Shown here: positions 26,794 through 34,792 of the stretch, piece after piece | Layout: each line of letters opens with the position of its first letter | How positions within the stretch are numbered: the first letter of the stretch is position 1 | NCBI GenBank assembly: GCA_016197205.1 | Contig: JACPWG010000066.1 | Coordinates: 1-64,000, forward strand | Source of the DNA: Planctomycetota bacterium | Lineage (GTDB): Bacteria; Planctomycetota; MHYJ01; WSZJ01; JACPWG01 | Reading direction: 5' to 3' | Length of the DNA: 64,000 nt | The notes under the pieces: model-generated | The model's database searches: none | Seen by the model: only the letters and a program-made list of their open reading frames with translations | Told to the model about the DNA's origin: nothing | Made by a program: the position numbers and the translations under genes

Positions 26794-27258
26794 ATGTCCA
26801 GCACGCACGAGAAAGAGAACCAACCTCGCACCGAGCCGGGGATCGCGGTACGTAGGGAAATCACCATCCCCTGCGATTCGCAGTACTTGGCGGACCTGCG
26901 CGCGGAGTTGATGCGCACGCTCGGGGAGCGCGGCCTGGGTGCGCGGGACATTCGGCTGCTCACGCTGGCCGTGGACGAGGCCGTGACCTCGATCCTGCAT
27001 CACGCGCGGGAGACGCACCGTCGGGGCGACATCCGGGTCGTGGTCGACCTGGACGACTGTCGCTTCCAGGCGCTCGTGATGGACCAGACGAACCACACGA
27101 GCACGGAGCACCTGAGCGAGGAAGAGCTGGACGCCCACCTCACGCGGGAGCGCGAACATCGGCTCGGCATCTTCATCATGCGAGCCATCATGGACGAGGT
27201 GACCTACTCGTACAAGCGAGGCTTTCAAAACGAGCTTCTCCTCGTGCGCTTCCTGTAG
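26794..27258 (+). CDS. RsbW-like anti-sigma regulatory factor (HATPase fold)
   Basis: 154 residues in the GHKL/HATPase anti-sigma kinase family, which binds a sigma factor or a STAS antagonist. Diagnostic: the helix LLTLAVDEAVTSILHHA and the C-terminal RLGIFIMRAIMDEVTYSYK. In RsbW-type kinases the helix carries E..xN; here the asparagine position is Ser66 (E62-A-V-T-S66), and the following D-box region reads VMDQTNHT without the usual DxGxG. ATP binding may therefore be weak and the protein a pseudokinase binder. GGGGAG lies 7 nt before the ATG, with a good promoter upstream. No partner gene is adjacent. Confidence 0.8.
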   Translation: MSSTHEKENQPRTEPGIAVRREITIPCDSQYLADLRAELMRTLGERGLGARDIRLLTLAVDEAVTSILHHARETHRRGDIRVVVDLDDCRFQALVMDQTNHTSTEHLSEEELDAHLTREREHRLGIFIMRAIMDEVTYSYKRGFQNELLLVRFL

Positions 27259-27688
27259 TAGCCGGGCGACCGGGCCCCGCGCGGCGGGGGTCAGCCCGAG
27301 GGCCGGGAAGCCGCCGCTTTGGCTTGGTCCGGGTGGTTCCCTACCGCAGCCGGTGGCCGCAACCAAGGCCCGCTGGCGAAGGACCAAGCGCCAATGACCA
27401 AGGACCAATCAATGACCAAGCCCGAATACCCACGCTGAACACCTGACCGGCTTCAGGGCTGCCGCGCCGTCATCCTTTGTCGCTGCCGGAGCGCAAGCCC
27501 TTGGTCATTGGTCATTTGGGCATTGAGTGGTCCTTGGAAATCGGTCATGGATCATTGTCCCCGTAGGATTTGCGCCTGCGACGCAAATGTTGCGGAGGAA
27601 TGGCATAACGGGGCTGCGGCGGACCCGACGCCCCCCTCCTGTCACGACAAGGTTGCGGACCCTGCGGCGGCTTGCGCCGGCGTCCGAT
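27259..27688. other. Gene-free interval with GGTCATTGGTCATT-type repeats
   Basis: About 430 bp. Words GACCAATGACCAAGGACCAA (about 27383-27418) and GGTCATTGGTCATT (about 27502-27516) are inverted relative to each other and could fold into a long hairpin. No convincing gene or promoter was seen. Confidence 0.55.
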
Positions 27689-27719
27689 ACACACCCGGCG
27701 TGAGGGTGTGTTTTTTTTT
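27689..27719 (+). terminator. Rho-independent terminator just before a start codon
   Basis: ACACACCC / GGGTGTGT form an 8-bp stem with a 7-nt loop, followed by nine T. It ends only 15 bp before the ATG of the next gene, so it may be an attenuator in that gene's leader. Confidence 0.75.
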
Positions 27720-27734
27720 GGAGAAGGCCGTTCC

Positions 27735-28535
27735 ATGACCCTCGGGGGAGCCGAGCTCGCCGCGGAAGACGCGGCTGGGTGGTACGAGCCACCCCTGGAA
27801 GACACGCGCATCCCCTGGGAGGACCGCGGGGGACGGGATCTCCGGGGGCTTGTCCGGACCTCCGCCTTGCTCCTTCGCGACGCCACCCGCTTCTACCATG
27901 CCCTCCCGCGGCCCGGCAGCGGGTTTCTGGCCCCGCTGGCCTTCGCCGCCGCGTGGGAGTGTGTCGGGGCGTTCGGCAGCGTGCTGACGCGGTTGACGCT
28001 TCAGGCTGCCGACTTGGACCCGGAGAAGGTCTTCTCGCGCTTCCTCGCCGCAGTCGGCCCCGCCGCGGAACCCGCGGCCCCGGGACGCAGCGGACCCTGG
28101 CCCGGCCTCGGCGCGGGCGGAGGAGGGGGCGGCGACGGCGCGGGGCCGCTGGGAGGGCTTTGGGCGCTCGCGGGGCACCCCTGCGTCACCTTTCCCTTTC
28201 AAGTCGCGCTCGGCATCGCCGCGATCCCCTTCCTCGTCCTCGCCGTGCACGCGGGCGTGTGGATCGCCGGCGGACGCCGGTTCGATGCGACGTGGCGGGT
28301 CGTCTGCTACGCCTCCGCGGTCCAGGCGCTCAGCCTCCTCCCCGTCGTCGGGTGGTTGCTCGCCGGACTCCTATGGGTGGCCGTCGTCCTCACGGGCCTC
28401 CGCTTCGCCGCCGATCTGTCGCTCGGCCGGGCCGTGCTCGCGCTGGCCCTGCCGCTCTTTGGAGGCGCGCTCCTGACCTGCTGCCTCGTGTTCGGCGCGG
28501 CGGCCGGAGTGGCCCTGTTCGCGGGCGCGCGCTAA
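27735..28535 (+). CDS. Multi-pass membrane protein, YIP1-like
   Basis: 266 residues. A charged N-terminus (WYEPPLEDTRIPWEDRGG) precedes a short Arg/Phe segment and about five hydrophobic helices (starting LAPLAFAAAWECVGAFG and ending LTCCLVFGAAAGVALFAG). A Gly-rich cytoplasmic or periplasmic linker occupies about residues 120-145. The layout resembles bacterial YIP1-domain proteins, whose role is unknown. GGAG lies 11 nt before the ATG and overlaps the tail of the terminator-like hairpin at 27689-27719. The stop TAA abuts a palindromic element. Confidence 0.65.
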   Translation: MTLGGAELAAEDAAGWYEPPLEDTRIPWEDRGGRDLRGLVRTSALLLRDATRFYHALPRPGSGFLAPLAFAAAWECVGAFGSVLTRLTLQAADLDPEKVFSRFLAAVGPAAEPAAPGRSGPWPGLGAGGGGGGDGAGPLGGLWALAGHPCVTFPFQVALGIAAIPFLVLAVHAGVWIAGGRRFDATWRVVCYASAVQALSLLPVVGWLLAGLLWVAVVLTGLRFAADLSLGRAVLALALPLFGGALLTCCLVFGAAAGVALFAGAR

Positions 28536-28690
28536 TGGCCCGTTGACGAATTTCGGACGCGGTCGTCAGCCGGGTCACGGCCAGTCGAAGCGGTTGTGGG
28601 GACTCGCGCGGGCCGCCCTCTTTCGCTCGCTCGCCGCGGGCCGCGAAGCGCAGGCCGACCCGCCGACCGAGAGCAGGGGCTGCGGCCCGT
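28536..28690 (+). repeat. Diverged palindromic element directly after a stop (CTAA)
   Basis: Begins TGGCCCGTTGACGAATTTC right after CGCTAA and shares GGACGCGGTCGTCA with the 127-bp copies. Its centre has the longer arm CTTTCGCTCGCTCG ... CGAAGCGCAGGCCG also found in 63399-63564. The right terminal repeat is not recognisable. The right boundary is approximate. Confidence 0.7.
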
Positions 28691-28815
28691 CGGCGGGTCG
28701 CCGCTCGCGGCCCCTTGACCCGCGGCCTCCCACCACGACCTCCCGACCGGGTCGTGCCGAGGGGCCCGGCGAAAAAAAAGCTTAGATTGCCCGGAGTTTG
28801 AACAGGAAGTCGACC

Positions 28816-29796
28816 ATGAGCCGCCCCTCCACGACGCGGACCCGCGTGGACGAGCCCGCCGCCGCCCAGGCGGCGCTCGCGCTCCCGGATCGCATCCGCT
28901 ACCTCGAGAACATCCTCGACTCCTCGCCGGACGCGATCGTGACCACCGATCGCGAACGCCGCATCATCGAGTTCAGCCAGGGGGCCGAACGGCTCTTCGG
29001 CTACCGGCGCGGCGAGCTGGTCGGTCGACAGGTGGAGCTGCTCTGGATCGACCCGACCGAGCGCCAGAAGCTCCTGAACATCCTGGACCAGCGGGGGAGC
29101 GTGATCGACTACGAGACCCGCGGCCGCACGAAGGCCGGCAAGGGCATCGACATCAGCGTGAGCCTTTCCTACCTCCGCAACCCGCGCGGCGAGGTGGTGG
29201 GGACGGTCGGCATCACGAAGGACATCCGCAAGCGCAAGCGGATGGAGCGGCAGCTCAAGAAGCTCGCCATCGGCGATTCGCTCACCGGCCTGTACAATCG
29301 GGCCCACTTCAACACGCGGATCGCGCGCGACCTCGAGGACTCCCGGCGCTCCCAGAAGCCGCTGACGCTCGTCCTCATGGACCTGGACGGGTTCAAAGGC
29401 TACAACGACCAGCGCGGCCACATCGCGGGGGACACCGTCCTCCGGGGCGTGGGGCGCATCATTCTCCACACGCTGCGCCGCTACGTGGACGCGGCCTTCC
29501 GGTTCGGCGGCGACGAGTACACGGTCCTCCTTCCCGACCTGCCGAGCGAAAAGGGCTTCCACACCGCCGAGCGCATCCGCGCGCAGGTGGAGTTCGCCCT
29601 CGCCCCCGAGATCACCGTCTCGGTCGGCGTCGCGTCCCCCGCCCCCGAGGACGGCGTCCGGGAGTTCATCAAGCGCGCGGACGCCGCCATGTACGCGGCC
29701 AAGTCGGCCGGCGGCAACCGCGTCGTCGTGGACCGGTCCTGGCAGCCGCCGGCGCCGCCCGCCCCGACCCCGACCCCCGCCCAGGGCCGCGCATGA
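28816..29796 (+). CDS. PAS-GGDEF diguanylate cyclase
   Basis: 326 residues. A PAS domain (about 25-140: ILDSSPDAIVTTDRERRIIE, AERLFGYRRGELVG, GTVGITKDIRKRK) feeds a GGDEF domain (about 155-315) that makes cyclic di-GMP from two GTP. The active site is GGDEY (231-235), with the RxxD inhibitory I-site at R222-D225 (RYVD), so product inhibition is expected. The metal-binding DLDGFK segment is present. The C-terminal tail is Pro/Ala-rich. AGGAAG lies 6 nt before the ATG at 28816. It is cytoplasmic. The stop overlaps the ABC ATPase start (ATGA), so the signal protein and transporter are translated together. Confidence 0.92.
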   Translation: MSRPSTTRTRVDEPAAAQAALALPDRIRYLENILDSSPDAIVTTDRERRIIEFSQGAERLFGYRRGELVGRQVELLWIDPTERQKLLNILDQRGSVIDYETRGRTKAGKGIDISVSLSYLRNPRGEVVGTVGITKDIRKRKRMERQLKKLAIGDSLTGLYNRAHFNTRIARDLEDSRRSQKPLTLVLMDLDGFKGYNDQRGHIAGDTVLRGVGRIILHTLRRYVDAAFRFGGDEYTVLLPDLPSEKGFHTAERIRAQVEFALAPEITVSVGVASPAPEDGVREFIKRADAAMYAAKSAGGNRVVVDRSWQPPAPPAPTPTPAQGRA

Positions 29797-30722
29797 TCGA
29801 GATCCGGGACCTCACGAAGGCCTACGGCGACCTGCGGGCCGTCCAGTCGCTCAACCTCACCGTCCACCCCGGGGATCTCTTCGGCTTCATCGGGCCGAAC
29901 GGGGCGGGCAAGACCACCACGCTCCGGATCCTCGCGACGCTCCTCAAGCCGACCTCCGGCAGCGTCAGGATCGACGGGCTCGACGTCGCGCGCTCGCCCA
30001 TGGCCGTCCGTCGGATCATGGGCTTCATGCCCGACCGCTTCGGCCTGTACGACGAACTGACCGTCGAAGAGTACCTCGCCTTCTTCCACAGCCTCTATGA
30101 GCTTCCCCACGGCCAGATGCGGGAGCGGGTCGACAATCTCCTCACGCTCGTCAATTTCACGGAGCACCGGAAGCTCCTCGTGGGGACCCTCTCGAAGGGA
30201 CAGCGCCAGATCCTTGGGCTCGCGCGGACGCTCATCCACAACCCCAAGGTCCTCCTCCTCGACGAGCCGGCGGAGGGGCTGGATCCGGGCGCCCGCATCG
30301 AGCTGCGCGTCACGCTCGAGGAGCTGCGCAAGCTGGGGAAGACGATCGTGCTCTCCTCGCACATCCTCCGCGAGCTGTCGGAGCTGTGCAATCGAATCGC
30401 GATCGTCGAAAAGGGCCGGCTCGTGGTCGCGGGGGACAAGGACGAGATCCTGAGGCGGTTCTCCCCGCGACGCATGCTGGCGATCGAACTCCCGCAGCCG
30501 CATGAACGGGTGCGGGAGCTCCTCGCCGCGATCCCCGGGGTGCAGGAAGTCCTGGTGCCGGGTCCCGGCCGCGTCGAGGTCGCGATCGACGGCGGGGACG
30601 AGACGGTCGCCGCCATCGTGAAGGGACTGGCGACGGCGGGGATCGCCATCGCGGGCGTCAACGAAAAAAAGATCGACATCGAGGACCTGTTCATGCAGCT
30701 CACGAAGGGGGACGTGGCGTGA
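29793..30722 (+). CDS. ABC transporter ATP-binding protein
   Basis: 309 residues. Walker A GPNGAGKT (about 34-41), signature LSKGQ (a variant of LSGGQ), Walker B VLLLDEPAEGLD, and H-loop SSH. The C-terminal 80 residues form the accessory domain typical of CcmA/NatA-type exporters and ABC-2 systems. It powers the adjacent permease. It overlaps the diguanylate cyclase gene by 4 bp and the permease by 4 bp, giving a tightly coupled three-gene operon. The substrate is unknown. Confidence 0.92.
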   Translation: MIEIRDLTKAYGDLRAVQSLNLTVHPGDLFGFIGPNGAGKTTTLRILATLLKPTSGSVRIDGLDVARSPMAVRRIMGFMPDRFGLYDELTVEEYLAFFHSLYELPHGQMRERVDNLLTLVNFTEHRKLLVGTLSKGQRQILGLARTLIHNPKVLLLDEPAEGLDPGARIELRVTLEELRKLGKTIVLSSHILRELSELCNRIAIVEKGRLVVAGDKDEILRRFSPRRMLAIELPQPHERVRELLAAIPGVQEVLVPGPGRVEVAIDGGDETVAAIVKGLATAGIAIAGVNEKKIDIEDLFMQLTKGDVA

Positions 30723-31633
30723 ACCCCTTTGCCGGGATGCGGGCGAACCCCTTCTACGTATGGCAGCGCAGGGGGGCGGTTCCCTGGCTGGGGGGCGCGC
30801 TCGCGCTCGTGTTCCCGCTCGTCGCATACGGCGCGCTCGCCTGGGCCTTCCTCTTCCCAAGCGACCATGCGCTGGCGCTGCTCGGGGTCTTCGCCGCGGT
30901 CGCTTCGGTCGCGAGCTTCCTCGCGGCCTTCGTCCCTCCCGCGCTGCTCGCGGACTGCCTCGCGCGGGAAAAGCAGGAGCGGACGCTCGACTGGGTCATC
31001 CTGAGCGGCTATCCGGCCGAACGGGTGCTCGGCGGGAAGCTCTACCCGCGGCTTCGGTGGCTCTCCCTGGCGCTCCTCTTCGCCTGTTCGGTGCTCGTGG
31101 CCGCGCCGATCCTCTTCCACTCGCGTCTCGCGCGGGACGTGGAATGGGCGAACCGGAACATCCGTGAGGCGGCTTCGGGCAGCGCGGAGGAGCCCCCGGC
31201 GGGGGCGCACCGGATCGAAGGGTACGAGGAGGACAGGCAGGTCCCGGTCGCGCTCCTCCCCTCGCACCTGGACTGGCTCTTGCTCGCCCTGGTGCTCGCG
31301 GCGGTTGCCCACGTCCTCTCGCTGCTCGTCCTGTCGACGGGGGTGGCCTTCTTCGCGTCCTCGCTCGCGCGCACGAGCACGTCGGCGCTTGCGCTCGCCT
31401 ACGGCACGATGCTCGTCCTGCCCTCGCTGCTCTGCGGGTGCGTCAGCTACACGCCGTCCGCGATGCTCTCGATCGCGGTTTTCGGCACGCCGGGGGGCGG
31501 GAGCGACTGGGCGACGCCGCTCTCGGGCATCCTCATCGCGACGCTGGCCGTGAACGCCCTGACGAACCTCCTGATCGGAGGCGGGCTGCTCTTCGCGACG
31601 AAGGCGGGTTTCGAGGGGCTGAACCTGCGGTAG
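30719..31633 (+). CDS. ABC-2 type transporter permease
   Basis: 304 residues with about six hydrophobic segments (LGGALALVFPLVAYGALAW; LALLGVFAAVASVASFLAAF; LSLALLFACSVLVAAPIL; and three in the C-terminal third). The conserved ABC-2 word EKQERTLDWVILSGYPAERV ... GGKL lies in the coupling helix region after the second segment. The start is GTG 30719, overlapping the ATPase stop (GTGA). It is the membrane half of the exporter encoded with the ATPase. Its TAG abuts a 127-bp palindromic element in reverse orientation. Confidence 0.88.
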   Translation: MNPFAGMRANPFYVWQRRGAVPWLGGALALVFPLVAYGALAWAFLFPSDHALALLGVFAAVASVASFLAAFVPPALLADCLAREKQERTLDWVILSGYPAERVLGGKLYPRLRWLSLALLFACSVLVAAPILFHSRLARDVEWANRNIREAASGSAEEPPAGAHRIEGYEEDRQVPVALLPSHLDWLLLALVLAAVAHVLSLLVLSTGVAFFASSLARTSTSALALAYGTMLVLPSLLCGCVSYTPSAMLSIAVFGTPGGGSDWATPLSGILIATLAVNALTNLLIGGGLLFATKAGFEGLNLR

Positions 31634-31760
31634 GGGCCCGTTGACGCCCTCCAGACACGATGCCTGGGGGCGCGGGCCTCCGGCCCGCGCGAATGGCCGC
31701 ATGAGCTTCGACCCGCCGGCTCTGGGCTGACGACTGTGTCCGATGTTCGTCAACGGGCCA
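31634..31760 (-). repeat. 127-bp palindromic element after the permease stop, reversed, with CTAG on the far side
   Basis: Starts GGGCCCGTTGACGCCC after CGGTAG and ends TTCGTCAACGGGCCA followed by CTAG. Its reverse complement aligns along its full length with the mreB copy. The length is again exactly 127 bp. Confidence 0.9.
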
Positions 31761-31817
31761 CTAGGAGGTGGCCCCCCCGGATGCGGCTGCGGCCCGTCGC
31801 CGGGAGAAGGACTGCCC

Positions 31818-31847
31818 TTGCGATCGTGGGCCTTTGCGGGTTAGAAT
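31818..31847 (+). promoter_or_regulatory. Putative sigma-70-type promoter
   Basis: TTGCGA, 18-bp spacer, TAGAAT, 46 bp before the small basic protein gene. Confidence 0.55.
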
Positions 31848-31893
31848 GGGAGCAGTTCGGCGGAACACCCTACCCGATGCGGGAGGTCTCCTC

Positions 31894-32106
31894 ATGGCAG
31901 TCAGAAAGCGGCGGAAGGTCCGGCGCTCTCGGGGCAATGGGCATTTGCGGGAATTGATCGCCCACAACGTGGTGGCTTCCATGCAGGACGAAAGCGATCG
32001 CCTTGTGGCCCGCATCGTCGACGAGCTTCTCGCGGATCCCGAGGTCGCAAAAAAAATCGAATATCACACGCGCCAGATTTTCAAGACGCTGGCGGACAGG
32101 ATGTAG
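31894..32106 (+). CDS. Small basic/helical hypothetical protein (70 aa)
   Basis: 70 residues. A very basic N-terminus (MAVRKRRKVRRSRGNGH) is followed by an acidic amphipathic helix (SDRLVARIVDELLADPEVAKK). GGGAGG lies 7 nt before the ATG at 31894, and a promoter is at 31818-31847. The basic tail suggests nucleic-acid or membrane binding. The family was not recognised. Confidence 0.65.
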   Translation: MAVRKRRKVRRSRGNGHLRELIAHNVVASMQDESDRLVARIVDELLADPEVAKKIEYHTRQIFKTLADRM

Positions 32107-32161
32107 CGAGGCGGGGACGGGGCGGACGCGAGGCGCAAGCGGCGGAGGGGCAACCGCGGGT

Positions 32162-33736
32162 TCATTTCCGGGCTGCCCGCCCGGAGAGGAATTGGGAGAG
32201 GCTCGAGAGCAGATCGTCGGGGACGAACGGCTTCGAAATGATGCCGTCGGCGCCGTTCCGCTCCACCTGCTCCTTCACGCTCGACTCCACGCGCGCGGTG
32301 AGCATCCAGATCGGGAGGTGGCGTGTCTTCTCGCGCGACTTCAGCTCGCGCAGGATCGCGATCCCGTCCATCCCCTCCATCGCGACGTCGAGGAGGACGA
32401 TATCCACGGGCTCGCGCTCCAGCAGGTCGATGGCGCGGCGTCCCTCCGAGGCCAACAGGACCTCGTACCCGGCGGTGTGGAGCAGCGTCTCGAGGAAGTC
32501 GCGGATGTCCGGTTCGTCGTCGATCACGAGCACGCGGCGCCCTTCCCCGCCGTTCGCGGGTCGCACAGGCGCCGCATCGGCGGGTGCGGCGGAGGCCGGG
32601 GCCTGCGGCTCGGCAAGCGGCAGCGTGAACGTGAACGTCGTGCCTTTGTTCTCCTCGCTCGAGAGGCCGATCGGGCACCCGTGCGAATCCAGGATCTCCT
32701 TCACGATCGCCAGCCCGAGCCCGATCCCGCCGTACCGACGGGTCATGCTGCCGTCGGCCTGCCAGAAGCGTTCGAATACGTGGTGCTGCAGATGGCGCGG
32801 GATGCCGCACCCGGTATCCACCACGTCCACCACCGCGGCGCGCGGCTCGCCGTACCGGCAGCGGAGGATGATCTGGCCGCCGCTCTCCGTGAACTTGAGC
32901 GCGTTGCCCATCAGGTTGTTGAGGACCTGCCCCAGCAGCACCTCGTCCGCCCAGACCAGCACGGGCTCGGGCGGCAGCTCGGTCCGCAGCAGGACGCCTT
33001 TCTTCTGGCAGTCGGGCCGCAGGGTCTCCACGGCCTCCTGGATGCTCTGCTGGAGGTTGTAGGCCGTGCGGTGGATCGGCCGGCGCTTCGCCTCGAGCCC
33101 CGCGTAGAGGATCAGGTTGTCGATGATCCCCTTCAGCCTGCGGACGTTGCGCATCGAGATTTCGAGCGACCGTCGCTGCTTTTCCGTCAACGGCCCCATG
33201 CGCTCCTCCAGGAGCAGCTCGGTGTAGCCCCCGATGGAAACGAGCGGCGTGCGCAGCTCGTGCGAGACGTTCGAGATGAACTCGCTCTTCAGGCGGTCGA
33301 TCTCCTCGAGGCGCGACTTCTCCGCCATCGACTCCTTGAGGCTGGCCTCCAGCTTGACGCGCTCCATCACTTTGCGGACGATGAGCGGAACGGTGTAGAC
33401 CAGCTTGTCGGACTTGACGAGGTAGTCGTACGCGCCGAGCTTCATCGCCTGGACGGCGATCTCCTCGTTGCCCATGCCCGTGACCATGACCACCGGGATG
33501 TGGTAGTTGCGGGCGCGAAGCTCCTTGAGGAGCTTGAGGCCGTCCATGCCCGGCAGGCTGTAGTCGAGGAGGAGGAGATCGAAGGTCGCCGTGGCGAGGC
33601 GTTCGATGCAGTCGCTGCCGCTGACGGCCGTCTCGATTTCGCACGGGATGTGCTCGGCCTCGAGGGCCCGACGCGTCAGGATATGGTAGTTGACGTTGTC
33701 TTCGACCAGCAGGATCCGGAAATTTCGAGCCGTCAT
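32162..33736 (-). CDS. Hybrid histidine kinase, REC-HisKA-HATPase-REC
   Basis: 524 residues, soluble. The N-terminal receiver (about 6-120) has VEDN, the phospho-Asp in LLLLDYSLPGMDG, T in MVTG, and K in YLVKSDK. The HisKA box is FISNVSHELRTPLVSI. The HATPase has NLMGNALKF (N box), DTGCGIP (G1), and GGIGLGLAIVKEI. A second receiver lies at about 405-520 (VIDDEPD, IVLLDVAMEGMDG, MLTARV, ISKPFVPDDL). Signal input is not via a membrane domain, so phosphorylation of the N-terminal receiver by another kinase may switch it. It is divergent from the single-receiver gene at 33955. Promoter TTGACG-N17-TAAGAT precedes it. Confidence 0.93.
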   Translation of the reverse strand: MTARNFRILLVEDNVNYHILTRRALEAEHIPCEIETAVSGSDCIERLATATFDLLLLDYSLPGMDGLKLLKELRARNYHIPVVMVTGMGNEEIAVQAMKLGAYDYLVKSDKLVYTVPLIVRKVMERVKLEASLKESMAEKSRLEEIDRLKSEFISNVSHELRTPLVSIGGYTELLLEERMGPLTEKQRRSLEISMRNVRRLKGIIDNLILYAGLEAKRRPIHRTAYNLQQSIQEAVETLRPDCQKKGVLLRTELPPEPVLVWADEVLLGQVLNNLMGNALKFTESGGQIILRCRYGEPRAAVVDVVDTGCGIPRHLQHHVFERFWQADGSMTRRYGGIGLGLAIVKEILDSHGCPIGLSSEENKGTTFTFTLPLAEPQAPASAAPADAAPVRPANGGEGRRVLVIDDEPDIRDFLETLLHTAGYEVLLASEGRRAIDLLEREPVDIVLLDVAMEGMDGIAILRELKSREKTRHLPIWMLTARVESSVKEQVERNGADGIISKPFVPDDLLSSLSQFLSGRAARK

Positions 33737-33798
33737 GTCGCAGCCCCGGACCGTGTGAGGGCCCGTCCCTTTCGTGGAGAGGAGGCGGGAACAACCGA

Positions 33799-33827
33799 TA
33801 TCTTAGCAAGGCGGGTAGGGGCCGTCA
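33799..33827 (-). promoter_or_regulatory. Sigma-70-type promoter of the hybrid histidine kinase
   Basis: On the minus strand TTGACG, 17-bp spacer, TAAGAT, about 63 bp before the ATG at 33736. Confidence 0.7.
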
Positions 33828-33874
33828 AAGAGATCCTTTTTCCGGGACCTGTCCCCGCGCCCCGCTCCCCTTTT

Positions 33875-33903
33875 TTGCATGCGCAGGGCACGGGTGGTAT
33901 ACT
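33875..33903 (+). promoter_or_regulatory. Sigma-70-type promoter of the single receiver gene
   Basis: TTGCAT, 17-bp spacer, TATACT. It is divergent from the histidine-kinase promoter, with about 48 bp between the two elements. Confidence 0.7.
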
Positions 33904-33954
33904 GGTCGCCTGCATCCGTGTTTTGCCGGCCGTGGAGAATGGGGGAGCATCGAC

Positions 33955-34365
33955 ATGCCAGGAGGGTCTGAGAAACCTCGCAAGCTCGTCTGGGTCCTGG
34001 ATTGCGACGCCCAGCAGCGGGACCTCGTCCGGCTTGCCCTCGCGCCTCGAAAGCTGGAGGTCCGCCCCTTCGTCAGCGTCTCGGAGGTCGTCAACGCCCT
34101 GCGAAAAGGGGAGCGCCCCGACTGCCTCCTCGTCGAGCTGAAGCTGCCTTTCGTCCCCGGCCTCGACCTCGTCCGCAAGCTGAAGCACGAGGAGAAGTAC
34201 AAGGCCGTGCCCGTCATCGTCCTGACCAAGGACGCGTCCCCCGCGAGCCGCGTGGAGGCCATCAAACTGCACGTGGACGCGTACCTCCTGAAGCCCTTCC
34301 AGCCGGAGGAGCTCTTCAAAACCATCGTCAAGGTCTCCATTCGCGAAGAGCCGAGCGGAGCGTAA
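33955..34365 (+). CDS. Single-domain response regulator with Glu in place of the phospho-Asp
   Basis: 136 residues, one receiver domain and no output domain. The acidic pair is kept (VLDCDAQQ), the Thr switch residue is in VIVLTKD, and the Lys is in LLKPF. The phosphorylation site reads CLLVELKLPFVPG, so the aspartate position is Glu61. Such a substitution often mimics the phosphorylated state or removes phospho-control. GGGAG lies 8 nt before the ATG. It is divergent from the hybrid kinase and likely works with it or as a constitutive partner-binding protein. Confidence 0.85.
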   Translation: MPGGSEKPRKLVWVLDCDAQQRDLVRLALAPRKLEVRPFVSVSEVVNALRKGERPDCLLVELKLPFVPGLDLVRKLKHEEKYKAVPVIVLTKDASPASRVEAIKLHVDAYLLKPFQPEELFKTIVKVSIREEPSGA

Positions 34366-34547
34366 CGGCACCGCGGTTGGCCCGGCGCGGCTCGCAGGCC
34401 CGCTGTCCCTGGCGGGAGCACGGGGAACGCACCGCGGAGGCGCTGGAGACCGTTCGTCCCACGAAGGCCCTCAGCGTCTCCGCGCCGCTAATCGTTCGAA
34501 GATGGTTTTCTTGCGACAATTTTTGCTTGGGTCGAACGCCACGAAAA

Positions 34548-34624
34548 CCACAGATTTCACAGATTCTACGCGATTACGCAGATTGCGAATCTGTGAAATC
34601 GTCGTTGATCTGTGAAATCTGTGG
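34548..34624. repeat. Long inverted repeat of the CACAGATTTC family
   Basis: CCACAGATTTCACAGATT at 34548 and its inverse ATCTGTGAAATCTGTGG ending at 34624, with CAGATT/AATCTG words between them. The same family is at 13539-13612. The 34366-34792 gap also holds a CTGTGTCTCTATGGTG word (related to 39058) and no gene. Confidence 0.75.
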
Positions 34625-34792
34625 TTCCGTCGTCGCTTGGCTGCGGCACCGCCGCGCTGTGTCTCTATGGTGAAAAAAAACTGACGATCCCAGGCGTCCT
34701 TTCCGCCCTCGCACCGCGCGACGGAGCCCCCGGATCCGGCTTTCCCCTCCCTGACCCCGGACCGAAAAACAGCTCTCCTCGCAGGCCGCCAC

